Of a stretch of 64,000 nt of DNA, positions 1 through 7,061 are shown in pieces. The DNA lies in NCBI GenBank assembly GCA_902789555.1, contig CADAOF010000012.1:1-64000 (forward strand). The letters run 5' to 3'. The notes below the pieces were generated by a model. It was given only the letters and a program-made list of their open reading frames with translations. It had not been told where the DNA came from and searched no databases. The translations under genes and the position numbers were made by a program. Numbering within the stretch: position 1 is the stretch's first letter; each line of letters begins with the position of its first letter. The stretch comes from an uncultured Lachnospiraceae bacterium. GTDB lineage: Bacteria; Bacillota; Clostridia; Lachnospirales; Lachnospiraceae.

Positions 1-206
1 GTTTTCCCAATACTGGCGATCCCAACACTATAAAAGACTAATGGTACTTAAAAACTTATCAATTAAATATCCATCCTATCAATCCCTTCATTCAATAAAT
101 AATGAAAGTATAAATTGGGTGTGAAAATCACATTTCAGGATGGGATAGGATGTGGATAACTGAAAACAAGGAGCTAAAAGACTCTTATTCTACAGGAGGT
201 GCGGTA
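1..206. other. AT-rich upstream region of the integrative element
   Basis: No gene is visible here. The stretch is clearly more A+T-rich than the rest of the window. It holds a short inverted repeat TTCATT (87-92) / AATGAA (101-106), followed by a TATAAA (109-114) that could serve as a -10 box. A second, wider inverted repeat is CATCCTATC (72-80) / GATAGGATG (144-152). By position these may be the promoter and operator of the small gene and XRE repressor that follow, but no regulator assignment is possible from the sequence. Confidence 0.35.
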
Positions 207-497
207 ATGAGCGATAAAGACTGCAGTAGGCCTCCGGGCAGTGATATCTGGGCGCATTTCGCGGGTTTCCTGGCGGAACTGATCGCCAGGCACGCGGAGG
301 AGCTGGATATCGATTCCTGGCCGGATCCCAAGAAGGTTATCATGCTCCAGGAACTACGGGATATGTATTACCGGTTTATGAAGCTTAGCCTTCAGGCCAG
401 AAAAGAAGCTGATGCGAAACTCCCTCTTGAAAGCAAAGCGGATATATGGTATAGTCCGTATATACAGATATCCGGCTTTGAGGAGAAAGCATCATGA
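207..497 (+). CDS. Hypothetical protein of the integrative element
   Basis: A 96-residue soluble protein with no recognised domain. The start at 207 is preferred over an upstream ATG at 150 because AGGAGGT at 194-200 sits six bases before it, and the protein then begins MSDKDCSRPPGSDIW. The sequence is mostly helical by eye, with an acidic and aromatic centre (FLAELIARHAEELDIDSW) and a basic end. There is no signal peptide or membrane segment. It lies directly before a damaged XRE repressor gene and a large serine recombinase, and overlaps the repressor's original start codon (494). It is therefore likely a small accessory or regulatory protein of the same element. Function unknown. Confidence 0.6.
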   Translation: MSDKDCSRPPGSDIWAHFAGFLAELIARHAEELDIDSWPDPKKVIMLQELRDMYYRFMKLSLQARKEADAKLPLESKADIWYSPYIQISGFEEKAS

Positions 498-816
498 CCA
501 TCAGCGAGCGTATGTTTCAGATAGATTATCAAAGATGACCGGGATCTCCACCAAAACGATCAGCGATTGGCGGAGCAAGAAGACCAATCCCGGGGCAGAT
601 AAGATCATGGTAATCTGTGAAGCCCTTCAGATTTCCCCTGAAATGCTCCTGACCGGAAGGGGTCGGACAGAAACGTCCGGCAGCCTTCCATACATAGATA
701 CTGATATCAATGAAGATGCAGAGGGTCAGTTGGTTGACAGCTTCCGCACCTTCTCCGAAGATAAGAAACGACGTCTCCTCGCCTATATGAATATGCTTGA
801 AAATACGAAAGAATAA
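494..816 (+). pseudogene. XRE-type helix-turn-helix repressor, frameshifted and shortened
   Basis: The ATG at 494 opens MTISERMFQ, the usual beginning of element-borne XRE repressors, but that frame stops after 14 codons. The rest of the HTH (LSKMTGISTKTISDWRSKKTNP, then ADKIMVICEALQISPEMLLTG) lies in another frame and runs to 816. Family members carry roughly 15-20 residues between the MTISERMFQ-like start and the GISTKTISDW recognition helix. Here those residues are missing, so a deletion plus frameshift is the simplest reading. A shorter product could start at the in-frame ATG at 535, but it would lack helix 1 of the HTH. The C-terminal part (DSFRTFSEDKKRRLLAYMNML) is intact. It is probably the inactive former repressor of the element. 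Confidence 0.6.
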
Positions 817-844
817 ACGTTAGGCCGGGTATTGGAGAAACGAT

Positions 845-2614
845 ATGGAGAAAGCAAAAACCAAGGTCTACACATATACCCGGGTATCGACGGCCATGCA
901 GGTTGACGGGTATTCCCTGGACGCGCAAAGAGCCCGTATGAAGGCCTTTGCGGACTTCAACAACTATGAGATCGTCGGCGAATATGAAGATGCAGGAAAG
1001 TCCGGCAGATCCATTGAGGGCCGTGTTCAGTTCAATCAGATGATTGAGGATATCAAGTCGGACAAAGACGGGGTATCCTATGTTCTCGTATTCAAGCTGT
1101 CCCGCTTTGGGCGGAATGCTGCAGATGTCCTCTCTTCCCTGCAGACCATGCAGGATTTCGGTGTCAATCTGATCTGCGTGGAAGACGGGATCGACAGCTC
1201 TAAGGATGCCGGCAAACTGATCATTTCAGTGCTGTCTGCCGTCGCTGAGATTGAAAAGGACAATATCCGTGTCCAGACCCTGGAAGGCCGGATGCAGAAA
1301 GCCCGTGAAGGCCGCTGGGTGGGCGGATTTGCCCCTTACGGGTATAAACTGGTAAACGGAGCCCTGGAGATCAATGAGGACGAAGCAGAGGCAATCAGGA
1401 TCATTTTTGACCGTTATATTCATACCGATATGGGATCCAATGGTATAGCGCGGTATCTTGCCAATCAGGGTATCCACAAGATCGAGAGGCAGAACGGAAA
1501 GAATCCTTTCTTCGACGCCGCTCTGATCCGCCGCATCATTCAGAATCCGGTATATTGCGGCAAGATCGCATACGGGCGCAGGCGGACTGAAAAAGTACAT
1601 GGTACCCGTAATGACTACCATCTGGTCGAGAAAGACGATTATATCCTGGTTGACGGTCGCCATGAAGGCATTGTTTCAGAAGATGACTGGCAGGCAGCCC
1701 AGGTCAAGGTGGAAGCCCAGGCTAAGAAGTACGAGCATGTGAACCGCGGCAAGAATGAGAGGATCCATCTGCTGACTGGAATCGTGAAATGTCCGCTCTG
1801 TGGGGCGGGAATGTACGGAAATAAGAGTGTTAAGCACCGTGATGGAAAGAAATATAAAGACTATTATTTCTATGGCTGTAAACACCGTTTATCGACGCGA
1901 GGACATAAATGTGATTACAAGAAGCAGATCAGCGAGGAGGTCCTGGATAGCGCGGTGGCAGAGGTAATCACTGCGTTGGTTAAGAAACCCAAATTTGCAG
2001 CACTTATGCAGTCGAAGATCGATATGAAGGTGGATACTGCAGCAATCGATCAGGAGATAGGGAATTATGAAAAAGAGCTGCGCCACTTCTATTCTCTGAA
2101 GAACAAGTTGCTGGAAGAGATCGACGGTCTGGATTTTGACGATAAGCATTATTCCCGTAGAAAGTCAGATCTGGAAGATCGCCTGTCAAAGGCATATGAC
2201 CGGATCGATGAACTGGAAGAGCTCCTGCTGGATGCCAGGGCAAAGAAGAGAACGATTGAAGCCGAGAAAATAACAGGTGACAACATCTACAAAATCCTGT
2301 TTTATTTTGATAAAATGTACGCGGTCATGGACGAGGCCGAGCGCCGGCATCTGATGGAGTCCCTGATCGATGAGGTTCAGATCTATGAGGAACGGCAGCC
2401 CAATGGACAGTGGCTGAAATCCATCCGTTTCAAGCTCCCGATAATCGATGAGGATATGTCATTGAGTTTGGACAATGATTCACATATTGAGACGGTTGTT
2501 CAACTTTCCAAGGGAAACATATCGAGTCAGAATGTCAGAGTTGAATTCTCTCTCGAAGACATGGACATGTCCAGGTTTCAGCAAGGGGCTGCCTACGAGC
2601 AGATCCGGGAGTGA
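845..2614 (+). CDS. Large serine recombinase (site-specific integrase)
   Basis: A 589-residue large serine recombinase, which cuts and rejoins DNA at attachment sites through a 5'-phosphoserine intermediate. The N-terminal resolvase domain (about residues 8-150) has the catalytic serine in TYTRVSTAMQVDGYSLDAQ and the LSRFGRNAADV motif. The recombinase domain (about 160-290) includes GGFAPYGYKL. A zinc ribbon follows (GIVKCPLCGAGMYGN, then YYFYGCKHR and HKCDYKK), and a charged coiled coil lies near 395-475. GGAG precedes the start by eight bases. The frame ends at a TGA immediately followed by a 57-codon stretch that reads as the family's usual C-terminal extension (see next entry). Being near the end of the element it should mark one attachment site, but no att core could be identified. 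Confidence 0.93.
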   Translation: MEKAKTKVYTYTRVSTAMQVDGYSLDAQRARMKAFADFNNYEIVGEYEDAGKSGRSIEGRVQFNQMIEDIKSDKDGVSYVLVFKLSRFGRNAADVLSSLQTMQDFGVNLICVEDGIDSSKDAGKLIISVLSAVAEIEKDNIRVQTLEGRMQKAREGRWVGGFAPYGYKLVNGALEINEDEAEAIRIIFDRYIHTDMGSNGIARYLANQGIHKIERQNGKNPFFDAALIRRIIQNPVYCGKIAYGRRRTEKVHGTRNDYHLVEKDDYILVDGRHEGIVSEDDWQAAQVKVEAQAKKYEHVNRGKNERIHLLTGIVKCPLCGAGMYGNKSVKHRDGKKYKDYYFYGCKHRLSTRGHKCDYKKQISEEVLDSAVAEVITALVKKPKFAALMQSKIDMKVDTAAIDQEIGNYEKELRHFYSLKNKLLEEIDGLDFDDKHYSRRKSDLEDRLSKAYDRIDELEELLLDARAKKRTIEAEKITGDNIYKILFYFDKMYAVMDEAERRHLMESLIDEVQIYEERQPNGQWLKSIRFKLPIIDEDMSLSLDNDSHIETVVQLSKGNISSQNVRVEFSLEDMDMSRFQQGAAYEQIRE

Positions 2615-2788
2615 GTGAAGAAGAAGTACGGATTCCATGTGACACACCTGAATATCGCGAAGACAAAGCGGAAATGCAGAATCATTGATAGGCAGAACTA
2701 TAACCTGCCGAAGAGTGAGGGCAGCAGGCCTCCGGAGACACCGAGGGAGAAGGAAGAGGCGATCATTGAAGCCTTCCTGCATTTTTAG
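2615..2788 (+). pseudogene. C-terminal extension of the recombinase, separated by an in-frame TGA
   Basis: In the same frame as the recombinase and directly after its TGA (2612-2614), 57 sense codons starting VKKKYGFHVTHLNIAKTK lead to a TAG at 2786-2788. The motif (K)KYGFHV-x-H-LNIA-x-x-KRK followed by NYNLPKSE is one I associate with the C-terminal ends of element-borne recombinases and small companion proteins of similar elements. The residues before the stop (AAYEQIRE) read smoothly into it. The TGA most simply replaces a TGG or another sense codon. It has no ribosome binding site of its own, and a GTG immediately after the stop could allow weak reinitiation. The name is from memory of the family and not verified. 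Confidence 0.5.
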
Positions 2789-2795
2789 CAGGGCA

Positions 2796-2844
2796 TTGAC
2801 AAGTGACCTTTCGTTCACTATAATAGGTGAACGAAGGGTCACTT
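2796..2844 (+). promoter_or_regulatory. tetR promoter with double GTGA-N8-TCAC operator
   Basis: A consensus sigma-A promoter: TTGACA at 2796-2801, a 17-bp spacer, TATAAT at 2819-2824. An inverted repeat surrounds the -10 box: arm AAGTGACCTTTCGTTCAC (2801-2818) and arm GTGAACGAAGGGTCACTT (2827-2844), with one mismatch over 18 bp. Each arm is itself a GTGA-N8-TCAC pseudo-palindrome (2803-2818 and 2827-2842). Bound repressor would block both -35/-10 recognition and the start site, which fits autoregulation by the TetR protein encoded just downstream. Confidence 0.85.
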
Positions 2845-2865
2845 TGTTATGCGCGGAGGTTGGTT

Positions 2866-3459
2866 ATGGCGAATGACACGAAAGAGAGAATACTGGCTGC
2901 GGCACTGGAGATGTTTTCGCAGAACGGCTATGCGGGAACCAACATTCGTGAACTGAGCGCATCTCTCGGCCTAGTGAAGTCTGGGATCTATAAACACTAT
3001 GAGAGCAAGGAAGCCATCTGGAATGCGCTGTTGGATGAGATGATTGCTTATTATGCAGACCACTTCGGGTCCGCAGACCACCTTCCACCTGTGCCGGATT
3101 CGCTGGAGGCGCTGACCCGGCTGACCATGCAAATGGTGAACATCACCGTTCATGATGAGAAGATCATCATGACGCGCAAGCTGCTGACGCTGGAGCAGTT
3201 CCGGGATAACCGCGCGCGGGAATTGGCAACGAAGCATTTCCTGACCGGACTGACGGAAATATTCACGCACATCTTTGCCGGGATGATGGAAAAGGGGCTG
3301 ATCCGCCGTGATGACCCCGCCATGCTGGCCTTTTCCTATACCACACCGATCTCGGCGCTGATCCACCTGTGCGACCGTGAGCCTGAGAAAACGGAAGGAG
3401 CGACCCGGCAAATCGAAGCGTTCAGCCGGCACTTTATTGCGACCTATGGGGTAAAGTAA
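2866..3459 (+). CDS. TetR/AcrR family transcriptional regulator
   Basis: A 197-residue TetR-family repressor. The N-terminal DNA-binding domain (residues 1-50) contains the recognition element TNIRELSASLGLVKSGIYKHY followed by SKEAIWNALLDEM. The C-terminal two-thirds is the all-helical ligand-binding and dimerisation region, whose ligand cannot be predicted. The start at 2866 is chosen because GGAGGT lies five bases upstream and the N-terminus then matches the family (MANDTKERILAAALEMFSQNGY). It is the first gene of an operon with a nucleotidyltransferase two bases downstream. The double palindrome on its own promoter implies autorepression. A third similar site lies on the minus-strand operon promoter near 8.5 kb, which may also be a target. 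Confidence 0.92.
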   Translation: MANDTKERILAAALEMFSQNGYAGTNIRELSASLGLVKSGIYKHYESKEAIWNALLDEMIAYYADHFGSADHLPPVPDSLEALTRLTMQMVNITVHDEKIIMTRKLLTLEQFRDNRARELATKHFLTGLTEIFTHIFAGMMEKGLIRRDDPAMLAFSYTTPISALIHLCDREPEKTEGATRQIEAFSRHFIATYGVK

Positions 3460-3461
3460 CC

Positions 3462-4151
3462 ATGTTCGATCTGGACAAATACCTGGCTGGTCTGATTACG
3501 AGCTGCCGGTCGGCTTTCGGAGAGCGGTTGCTGTACATGGGGCTGCAGGGAAGCTGGCTGCGCGGTGAAGCCCATGAGAACAGCGATATCGATATCATGG
3601 TGATCCTTGACCGGTTCTCCGTGAGGGATATGGATAAATACCGTGAAATTCTGAAGGAAATCGGTTTTTATGAGAGATCCTGCGGCTTCATCTGCGGGAA
3701 AGACGAGATGAAGCGCTGGAATCCTCTGGAGGTATGTCAGCTGCGTCATACGACGAAAGATCTGGTCGGCGTACTGACGGATCATCTTCCGCCCGCGACG
3801 CGGGAAGACGAGATCAACTATGTCAAACTGAGCCTGGGGAATCTGTATCACGAACTTTGTCACCGCTATATTCACGCGGACAGAGACAAGAACACAGCCA
3901 AATTCCGCGGGACCTGCAAAAGCGTGTTTTACCTGATCCAGAATTTACATTTTCTGGAAAGCGGGCATTTCATCCTCAGCAGGAAGGAGCTGAAGGAAGC
4001 GGTTGCGGAGGAAGACCGGAGAATTCTGGAATTGGCCGACCTGCCGGACGGTTACGATTTTGATCATGCTTTCTCTGTCCTGTTTGCCTGGTGCCAAAAA
4101 GCGTTTGCACGTATCGAACGCCAAAGGGGAACCAACTGCGGCAGTATATAA
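3462..4151 (+). CDS. Nucleotidyltransferase-fold protein
   Basis: A 229-residue protein of the polymerase-beta-like nucleotidyltransferase superfamily. The signature GSWLRGEAHENSDIDIMVIL (about residues 30-49) gives the G-S and D-x-D residues that bind nucleotide and metal. A helical C-terminal region follows, with KSVFYLIQNLHFLESGHF. The architecture resembles aminoglycoside nucleotidyltransferases and related proteins, but no substrate can be assigned. Its start lies two bases after the tetR stop, so translation is probably coupled and expression is under TetR control. Members of this family commonly sit in small regulated operons in Clostridia (family knowledge), but their reaction is not established. 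Confidence 0.8.
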   Translation: MFDLDKYLAGLITSCRSAFGERLLYMGLQGSWLRGEAHENSDIDIMVILDRFSVRDMDKYREILKEIGFYERSCGFICGKDEMKRWNPLEVCQLRHTTKDLVGVLTDHLPPATREDEINYVKLSLGNLYHELCHRYIHADRDKNTAKFRGTCKSVFYLIQNLHFLESGHFILSRKELKEAVAEEDRRILELADLPDGYDFDHAFSVLFAWCQKAFARIERQRGTNCGSI

Positions 4152-4201
4152 AAAACGATGATTCTGTTAAGGATCAGGAAACGAAAAAAGGAGCTGGGCT
4201 T

Positions 4202-4663
4202 ATGGTATTTGCTATTATCGGAGAAAATTGCAGCGGGAAATCCACCCTTGCGGAAAAGGTAAAGGAGACCTTTGGCGGTGAGATCGTCACGGGCAAGGAC
4301 TACCTGCGGATGGCGAAGTCGGAAAGCGAAGCGATTTCTCTTTTCAGGGAGAAACTCCGCAAGGCCGTTTCCGGGGACAATATCATCTATGTGATTGCCG
4401 ATCCCGAGCATGTGAAGCTGCTACCGGACGGGACGGTCCGGATTCTCGTGTCGGCAGATCTGGAGACGATCAAGGAACGCTTCCGGGCAAGAATGCATGG
4501 GAATCTTCCTGCGCCGGTTGCCCTTATGCTGGAGAGAAAGCACGGGATGTTTGATTCCGGGGAATATGATTATCGTTTTGACGGAGTTACAGGAAACGCG
4601 CAATCTTTCTGTGAAGTCCTGAAAGGTGATCGGCGTGAAGGGCAGCACTGCTGTAATGAGTAA
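4202..4663 (+). CDS. Small P-loop nucleotide-binding (kinase-like) protein
   Basis: A 153-residue protein opening with MVFAIIGENCSGKSTLAEKV, a Walker A motif (GENCSGKST) at residues 7-15. Further on it has YVIADPEHVKLLPDGTVRILVSADLETIKERFRARM, which resembles the lid and arginine-containing region of small nucleotide or guanylate-type kinases. The start at 4202 is favoured because GGAG at 4190-4193 precedes it by eight bases and the Walker motif then sits at the N-terminus. An upstream in-frame ATG at 4091 would overlap the nucleotidyltransferase gene. The substrate is unknown. It is co-oriented with tetR and the nucleotidyltransferase and probably in the same operon. Confidence 0.75.
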   Translation: MVFAIIGENCSGKSTLAEKVKETFGGEIVTGKDYLRMAKSESEAISLFREKLRKAVSGDNIIYVIADPEHVKLLPDGTVRILVSADLETIKERFRARMHGNLPAPVALMLERKHGMFDSGEYDYRFDGVTGNAQSFCEVLKGDRREGQHCCNE

Positions 4664-4666
4664 TAA

Positions 4667-4822
4667 AGCACTTACCCAACCAATTTCGTCGTGCATGACG
4701 GCCTGCTCTGGTACGTGGATTATGAGTGCAACGACTACAGCGAGCAGTGGGACTTCGAGCACTGGGGCATTCAGTATTGGCTGCCCAGGGTGAGTTCCCG
4801 CAGCTGCCGGAACGAGGATTAG
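4667..4822 (+). pseudogene. C-terminal gene remnant without a start
   Basis: An open stretch of 51 codons encodes TNFVVHDGLLWYVDYECND, then SEQWDFEHWGIQYW and a short tail to TAG at 4820-4822. There is no start codon or ribosome binding site, and an in-frame stop lies immediately upstream. The pattern (N-F-V-V-x-D-G-x-L-x-Y-V-D-Y-E) looks like the C-terminal metal-binding region of a phosphotransferase-type protein, a tentative resemblance only. It is most simply the tail of a gene whose front was deleted. Confidence 0.4.
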
Positions 4823-4885
4823 TTTCGGCATTTTCAGATGATCATTAAACAGACCGTCACGGCGGGGATAATAAAGGAGGATCGT

Positions 4886-5461
4886 ATGAATCACTGCGGA
4901 ACGGTTCAGCTGGAAACCGACAGATTGATCTTAAGACGCTTTACCGTAAACGACGCTGAATCGTTTTTTTTCAATTGGGCGTCGGATGATGAAGTCACCA
5001 GATACCTTACCTGGCCGACACATCAGAATACGGCTGTATCCCGCGGGTATATGGAGTATTGCGTAAAGGGATATGACGATCCTGCCTTTTATCAGTGGGG
5101 CATTGAATTAAAAGATACGCATGAACTGATCGGCAACATTTCCGTCGTAAAAGTGATCGATGAGATCGGCAGTCTTGAATTTGGCTGGGTAATCGGGAAG
5201 AAATATTGGGGAAACGGGTATACCGCAGAAGCGGGTCTGAAACTGATCGATTTCTTTTTTGATCAGGTCGGCGCAAACCGCATCTGCGCAGGGCATGACG
5301 TGAATAACCCGAATTCAGGACGGGTCATGCAGAAGATTGGAATGAAGTTTGAAGGAATATTACGCCAGAGCGCAAGGAACAATCAGGGAATCGTCGATAT
5401 GGCATATTATTCGATCATAAAATCGGACCGCCTACTCTCTGAGGAAGATGCCTTCCGGTAA
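4886..5461 (+). CDS. GNAT family N-acetyltransferase (RimJ/RimL-like)
   Basis: A 191-residue single-domain GNAT acetyltransferase, expected to transfer acetyl from acetyl-CoA to an amine. It has the RimJ/RimL layout: LETDRLILRRFTVNDAESFF at the N-terminus, the beta-4 segment SLEFGWVIGKKYWGNGYTAEA giving the acetyl-CoA pyrophosphate loop (about residues 95-115), and ANRICAGHDVNNPNSGRVMQKIGM near the C-terminus. Start 4886 follows AAAGGAGG by five bases. The acceptor cannot be predicted. Its last 55 bases overlap the 3' end of the convergent GNAT gene. Confidence 0.9.
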   Translation: MNHCGTVQLETDRLILRRFTVNDAESFFFNWASDDEVTRYLTWPTHQNTAVSRGYMEYCVKGYDDPAFYQWGIELKDTHELIGNISVVKVIDEIGSLEFGWVIGKKYWGNGYTAEAGLKLIDFFFDQVGANRICAGHDVNNPNSGRVMQKIGMKFEGILRQSARNNQGIVDMAYYSIIKSDRLLSEEDAFR

Positions 5462-6324
5462 AACGTGTAAAGCTGGACTGTTTCGAAGCCGAGTTTTTCA
5501 TAAAACGGCAGGTCAGAGATGACGTAGGCCGTCTTCGCGCCGAGTGCCTTCGCCCGGTTAAACGCTTCCGAGAGGAGCGCGGCGGCGATTCCCCTGCCGC
5601 GGTAAGCCGGAACCGTGCAGACCGGCTCCACATACGTATAGTCCGTGGCGGGATGAAACCAGAGGGAGCAGTGAGATACCAGTTCTCCGGAAGGATCCGC
5701 CGCCGAAAGGCATAAGCTCCGGTTGAAATGCTTCCGGACGTGCGGAACGTCGTCTAAAGAGCGTTCAAACGCTTCCCGGTCATCTCCGTGGTCAAAGCCC
5801 TGCCAGAACAGCCACTCAAGCGCTCTCCGGTCCGCGACCTGATCCGTTTCCCGCAGCCGCAGCCCGTCGGGAAGTGCCGCGGAGAAGTTTCTGTCAAGGG
5901 AAAGCGCCATGACCGTTTCCTTCTGATCGGTCCGCTCGAATCCGGCCTCTTCAGCCGCCCTGATCTCTGCGGTGTTTTCTGCATTGATCGCGGCGGCAAG
6001 CCCGGAACCGTCCTTCAGTTCCCGGTACGCGTAGTCCAGGATCTCCGGATACAGCGCCTCGTATTCCGGCATCGTCCCGCAGAAGGCCTCCCCGAAATAC
6101 ATGTCATAGATCGCCGCACCGACGATCTTATCTTCCGACCGCCAGAGCCCTATCGAGGTTCTGGCGCTTTTGTCAAACTCCGGGTGCTCTGCCATCCATT
6201 CAAAGCGTGCCCAGTTCCAGTTGACGTGCGTTTTATCTTGCCGGTTCAGTTCGATCAGAAAGTCACAGACCGCTTCATAGTCTTCGTCCCGGTAATGCTG
6301 AAAGAAAGTCCTGTCTTTTTCCAT
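5407..6324 (-). CDS. GNAT family N-acetyltransferase, two GNAT-like halves
   Basis: A 305-residue protein with a C-terminal GNAT domain whose acetyl-CoA motif is TYVEPVCTVPAYRGRGIAAALLSEA (about residues 215-240), followed by AKTAYVISDLPFYEKLGFE. The N-terminal half looks like a second, degenerate GNAT fold (RDEDYEAVCDFL, then AAEEAGFERTDQKETVMAL). An ATG at 6324 is preferred over GTG at 6330 because GGAG lies seven bases before the ATG. The gene is third in a minus-strand operon after the methyltransferase-GNAT fusion and the flavoprotein, whose stop overlaps this start region. The 3' end overlaps the convergent GNAT gene by 55 bp, with no terminator between them. Confidence 0.87.
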   Translation of the reverse strand: MEKDRTFFQHYRDEDYEAVCDFLIELNRQDKTHVNWNWARFEWMAEHPEFDKSARTSIGLWRSEDKIVGAAIYDMYFGEAFCGTMPEYEALYPEILDYAYRELKDGSGLAAAINAENTAEIRAAEEAGFERTDQKETVMALSLDRNFSAALPDGLRLRETDQVADRRALEWLFWQGFDHGDDREAFERSLDDVPHVRKHFNRSLCLSAADPSGELVSHCSLWFHPATDYTYVEPVCTVPAYRGRGIAAALLSEAFNRAKALGAKTAYVISDLPFYEKLGFETVQLYTFYRKASSSESRRSDFMIE

Positions 6325-6326
6325 GG

Positions 6327-7010
6327 TCACACTCCGCTGTTGACGATGGCAGCGTACTGCTCTTCCGGGATCATGGGAGAGGTGATCTCAGCGAGCAGGG
6401 CAGGGTCGATCTCCCCTTTTTCCGCGTACTGCCGTCCGGCTTCCCTGATCCGTCCGAGCCTCGGCACGGTCACGGGCGCAGCCGGCGGTGCGTTGAACAT
6501 CGGGCTTTCCGGAACGGTGATGACCGTATGATCGCCGCGGAAGCAGAGCTTAAACTGCGCTACGGCGGGTTCAAAATTGTGCCTGCTGTTGGGGAAGCCG
6601 CAGCCGCAAATCATCAGGCTGCGGAGGTGCGAAACGTCCGCCTGGCCGACGTGCTCGTAGCGCTCGCCGACCTTCCGCATGGCCATGCCCGAAAGCGGCA
6701 GCGTGCGGTCGATGATGGCCTTTAACGGCGCAGGCATGCCGTAGCAGTAAAGCGGGAAGCTCAGGATCAGCAGGTCGCTGTCCAGGATCTCCTCCAGAAT
6801 GCCTTTCATGCCGTCATCCAGCATGCAGCTGCCGCCGTTATGCATGCAGGCGAAGCAGCCCGTGCAGTATTTGACGTGCTGCTCGACGGCGTGCAGAATG
6901 TGCACCTCCTGCTCTCCCGCCTCCTGCATCCCCGCGAGGAAGGCGCGGGTGATGTGCATGGTATCGCTCTTCTCTTTCTTGGGACTGCCGTTCAGAACCA
7001 GTATTTTCAT
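6327..7010 (-). CDS. Iron-sulfur flavoprotein / NAD(P)H-dependent FMN reductase-like
   Basis: A 227-residue flavodoxin-fold protein. MKILVLNGSPKKEKSDTMHI is the FMN phosphate-binding start. YCTGCFACMHNGGSC gives a compact cysteine motif (Cys49, 52, 55, 62; C-x2-C-x2-C-x6-C) like that of iron-sulfur flavoproteins, suggesting a 4Fe-4S cluster beside FMN. LILSFPLYCYGMPAPLKAIIDR is the second flavin-contact loop. It probably transfers electrons between NAD(P)H or ferredoxin and an unknown acceptor. Start 7010 is chosen because GGAGG precedes it closely. It is the middle gene of the operon from 8.4 kb and overlaps the downstream GNAT start region. Confidence 0.85.
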   Translation of the reverse strand: MKILVLNGSPKKEKSDTMHITRAFLAGMQEAGEQEVHILHAVEQHVKYCTGCFACMHNGGSCMLDDGMKGILEEILDSDLLILSFPLYCYGMPAPLKAIIDRTLPLSGMAMRKVGERYEHVGQADVSHLRSLMICGCGFPNSRHNFEPAVAQFKLCFRGDHTVITVPESPMFNAPPAAPVTVPRLGRIREAGRQYAEKGEIDPALLAEITSPMIPEEQYAAIVNSGV

Positions 7011-7061
7011 CGATGTTTCCTCCGTAAAATTCATTGGTACGCGCGGGGCAGGTGCGCCGTC

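Noticed and set aside
2865-3875. Minus-strand frames opposite tetR and the nucleotidyltransferase
   Set aside because: They lack ribosome binding sites and domains. The plus-strand genes have a consensus promoter and operator.
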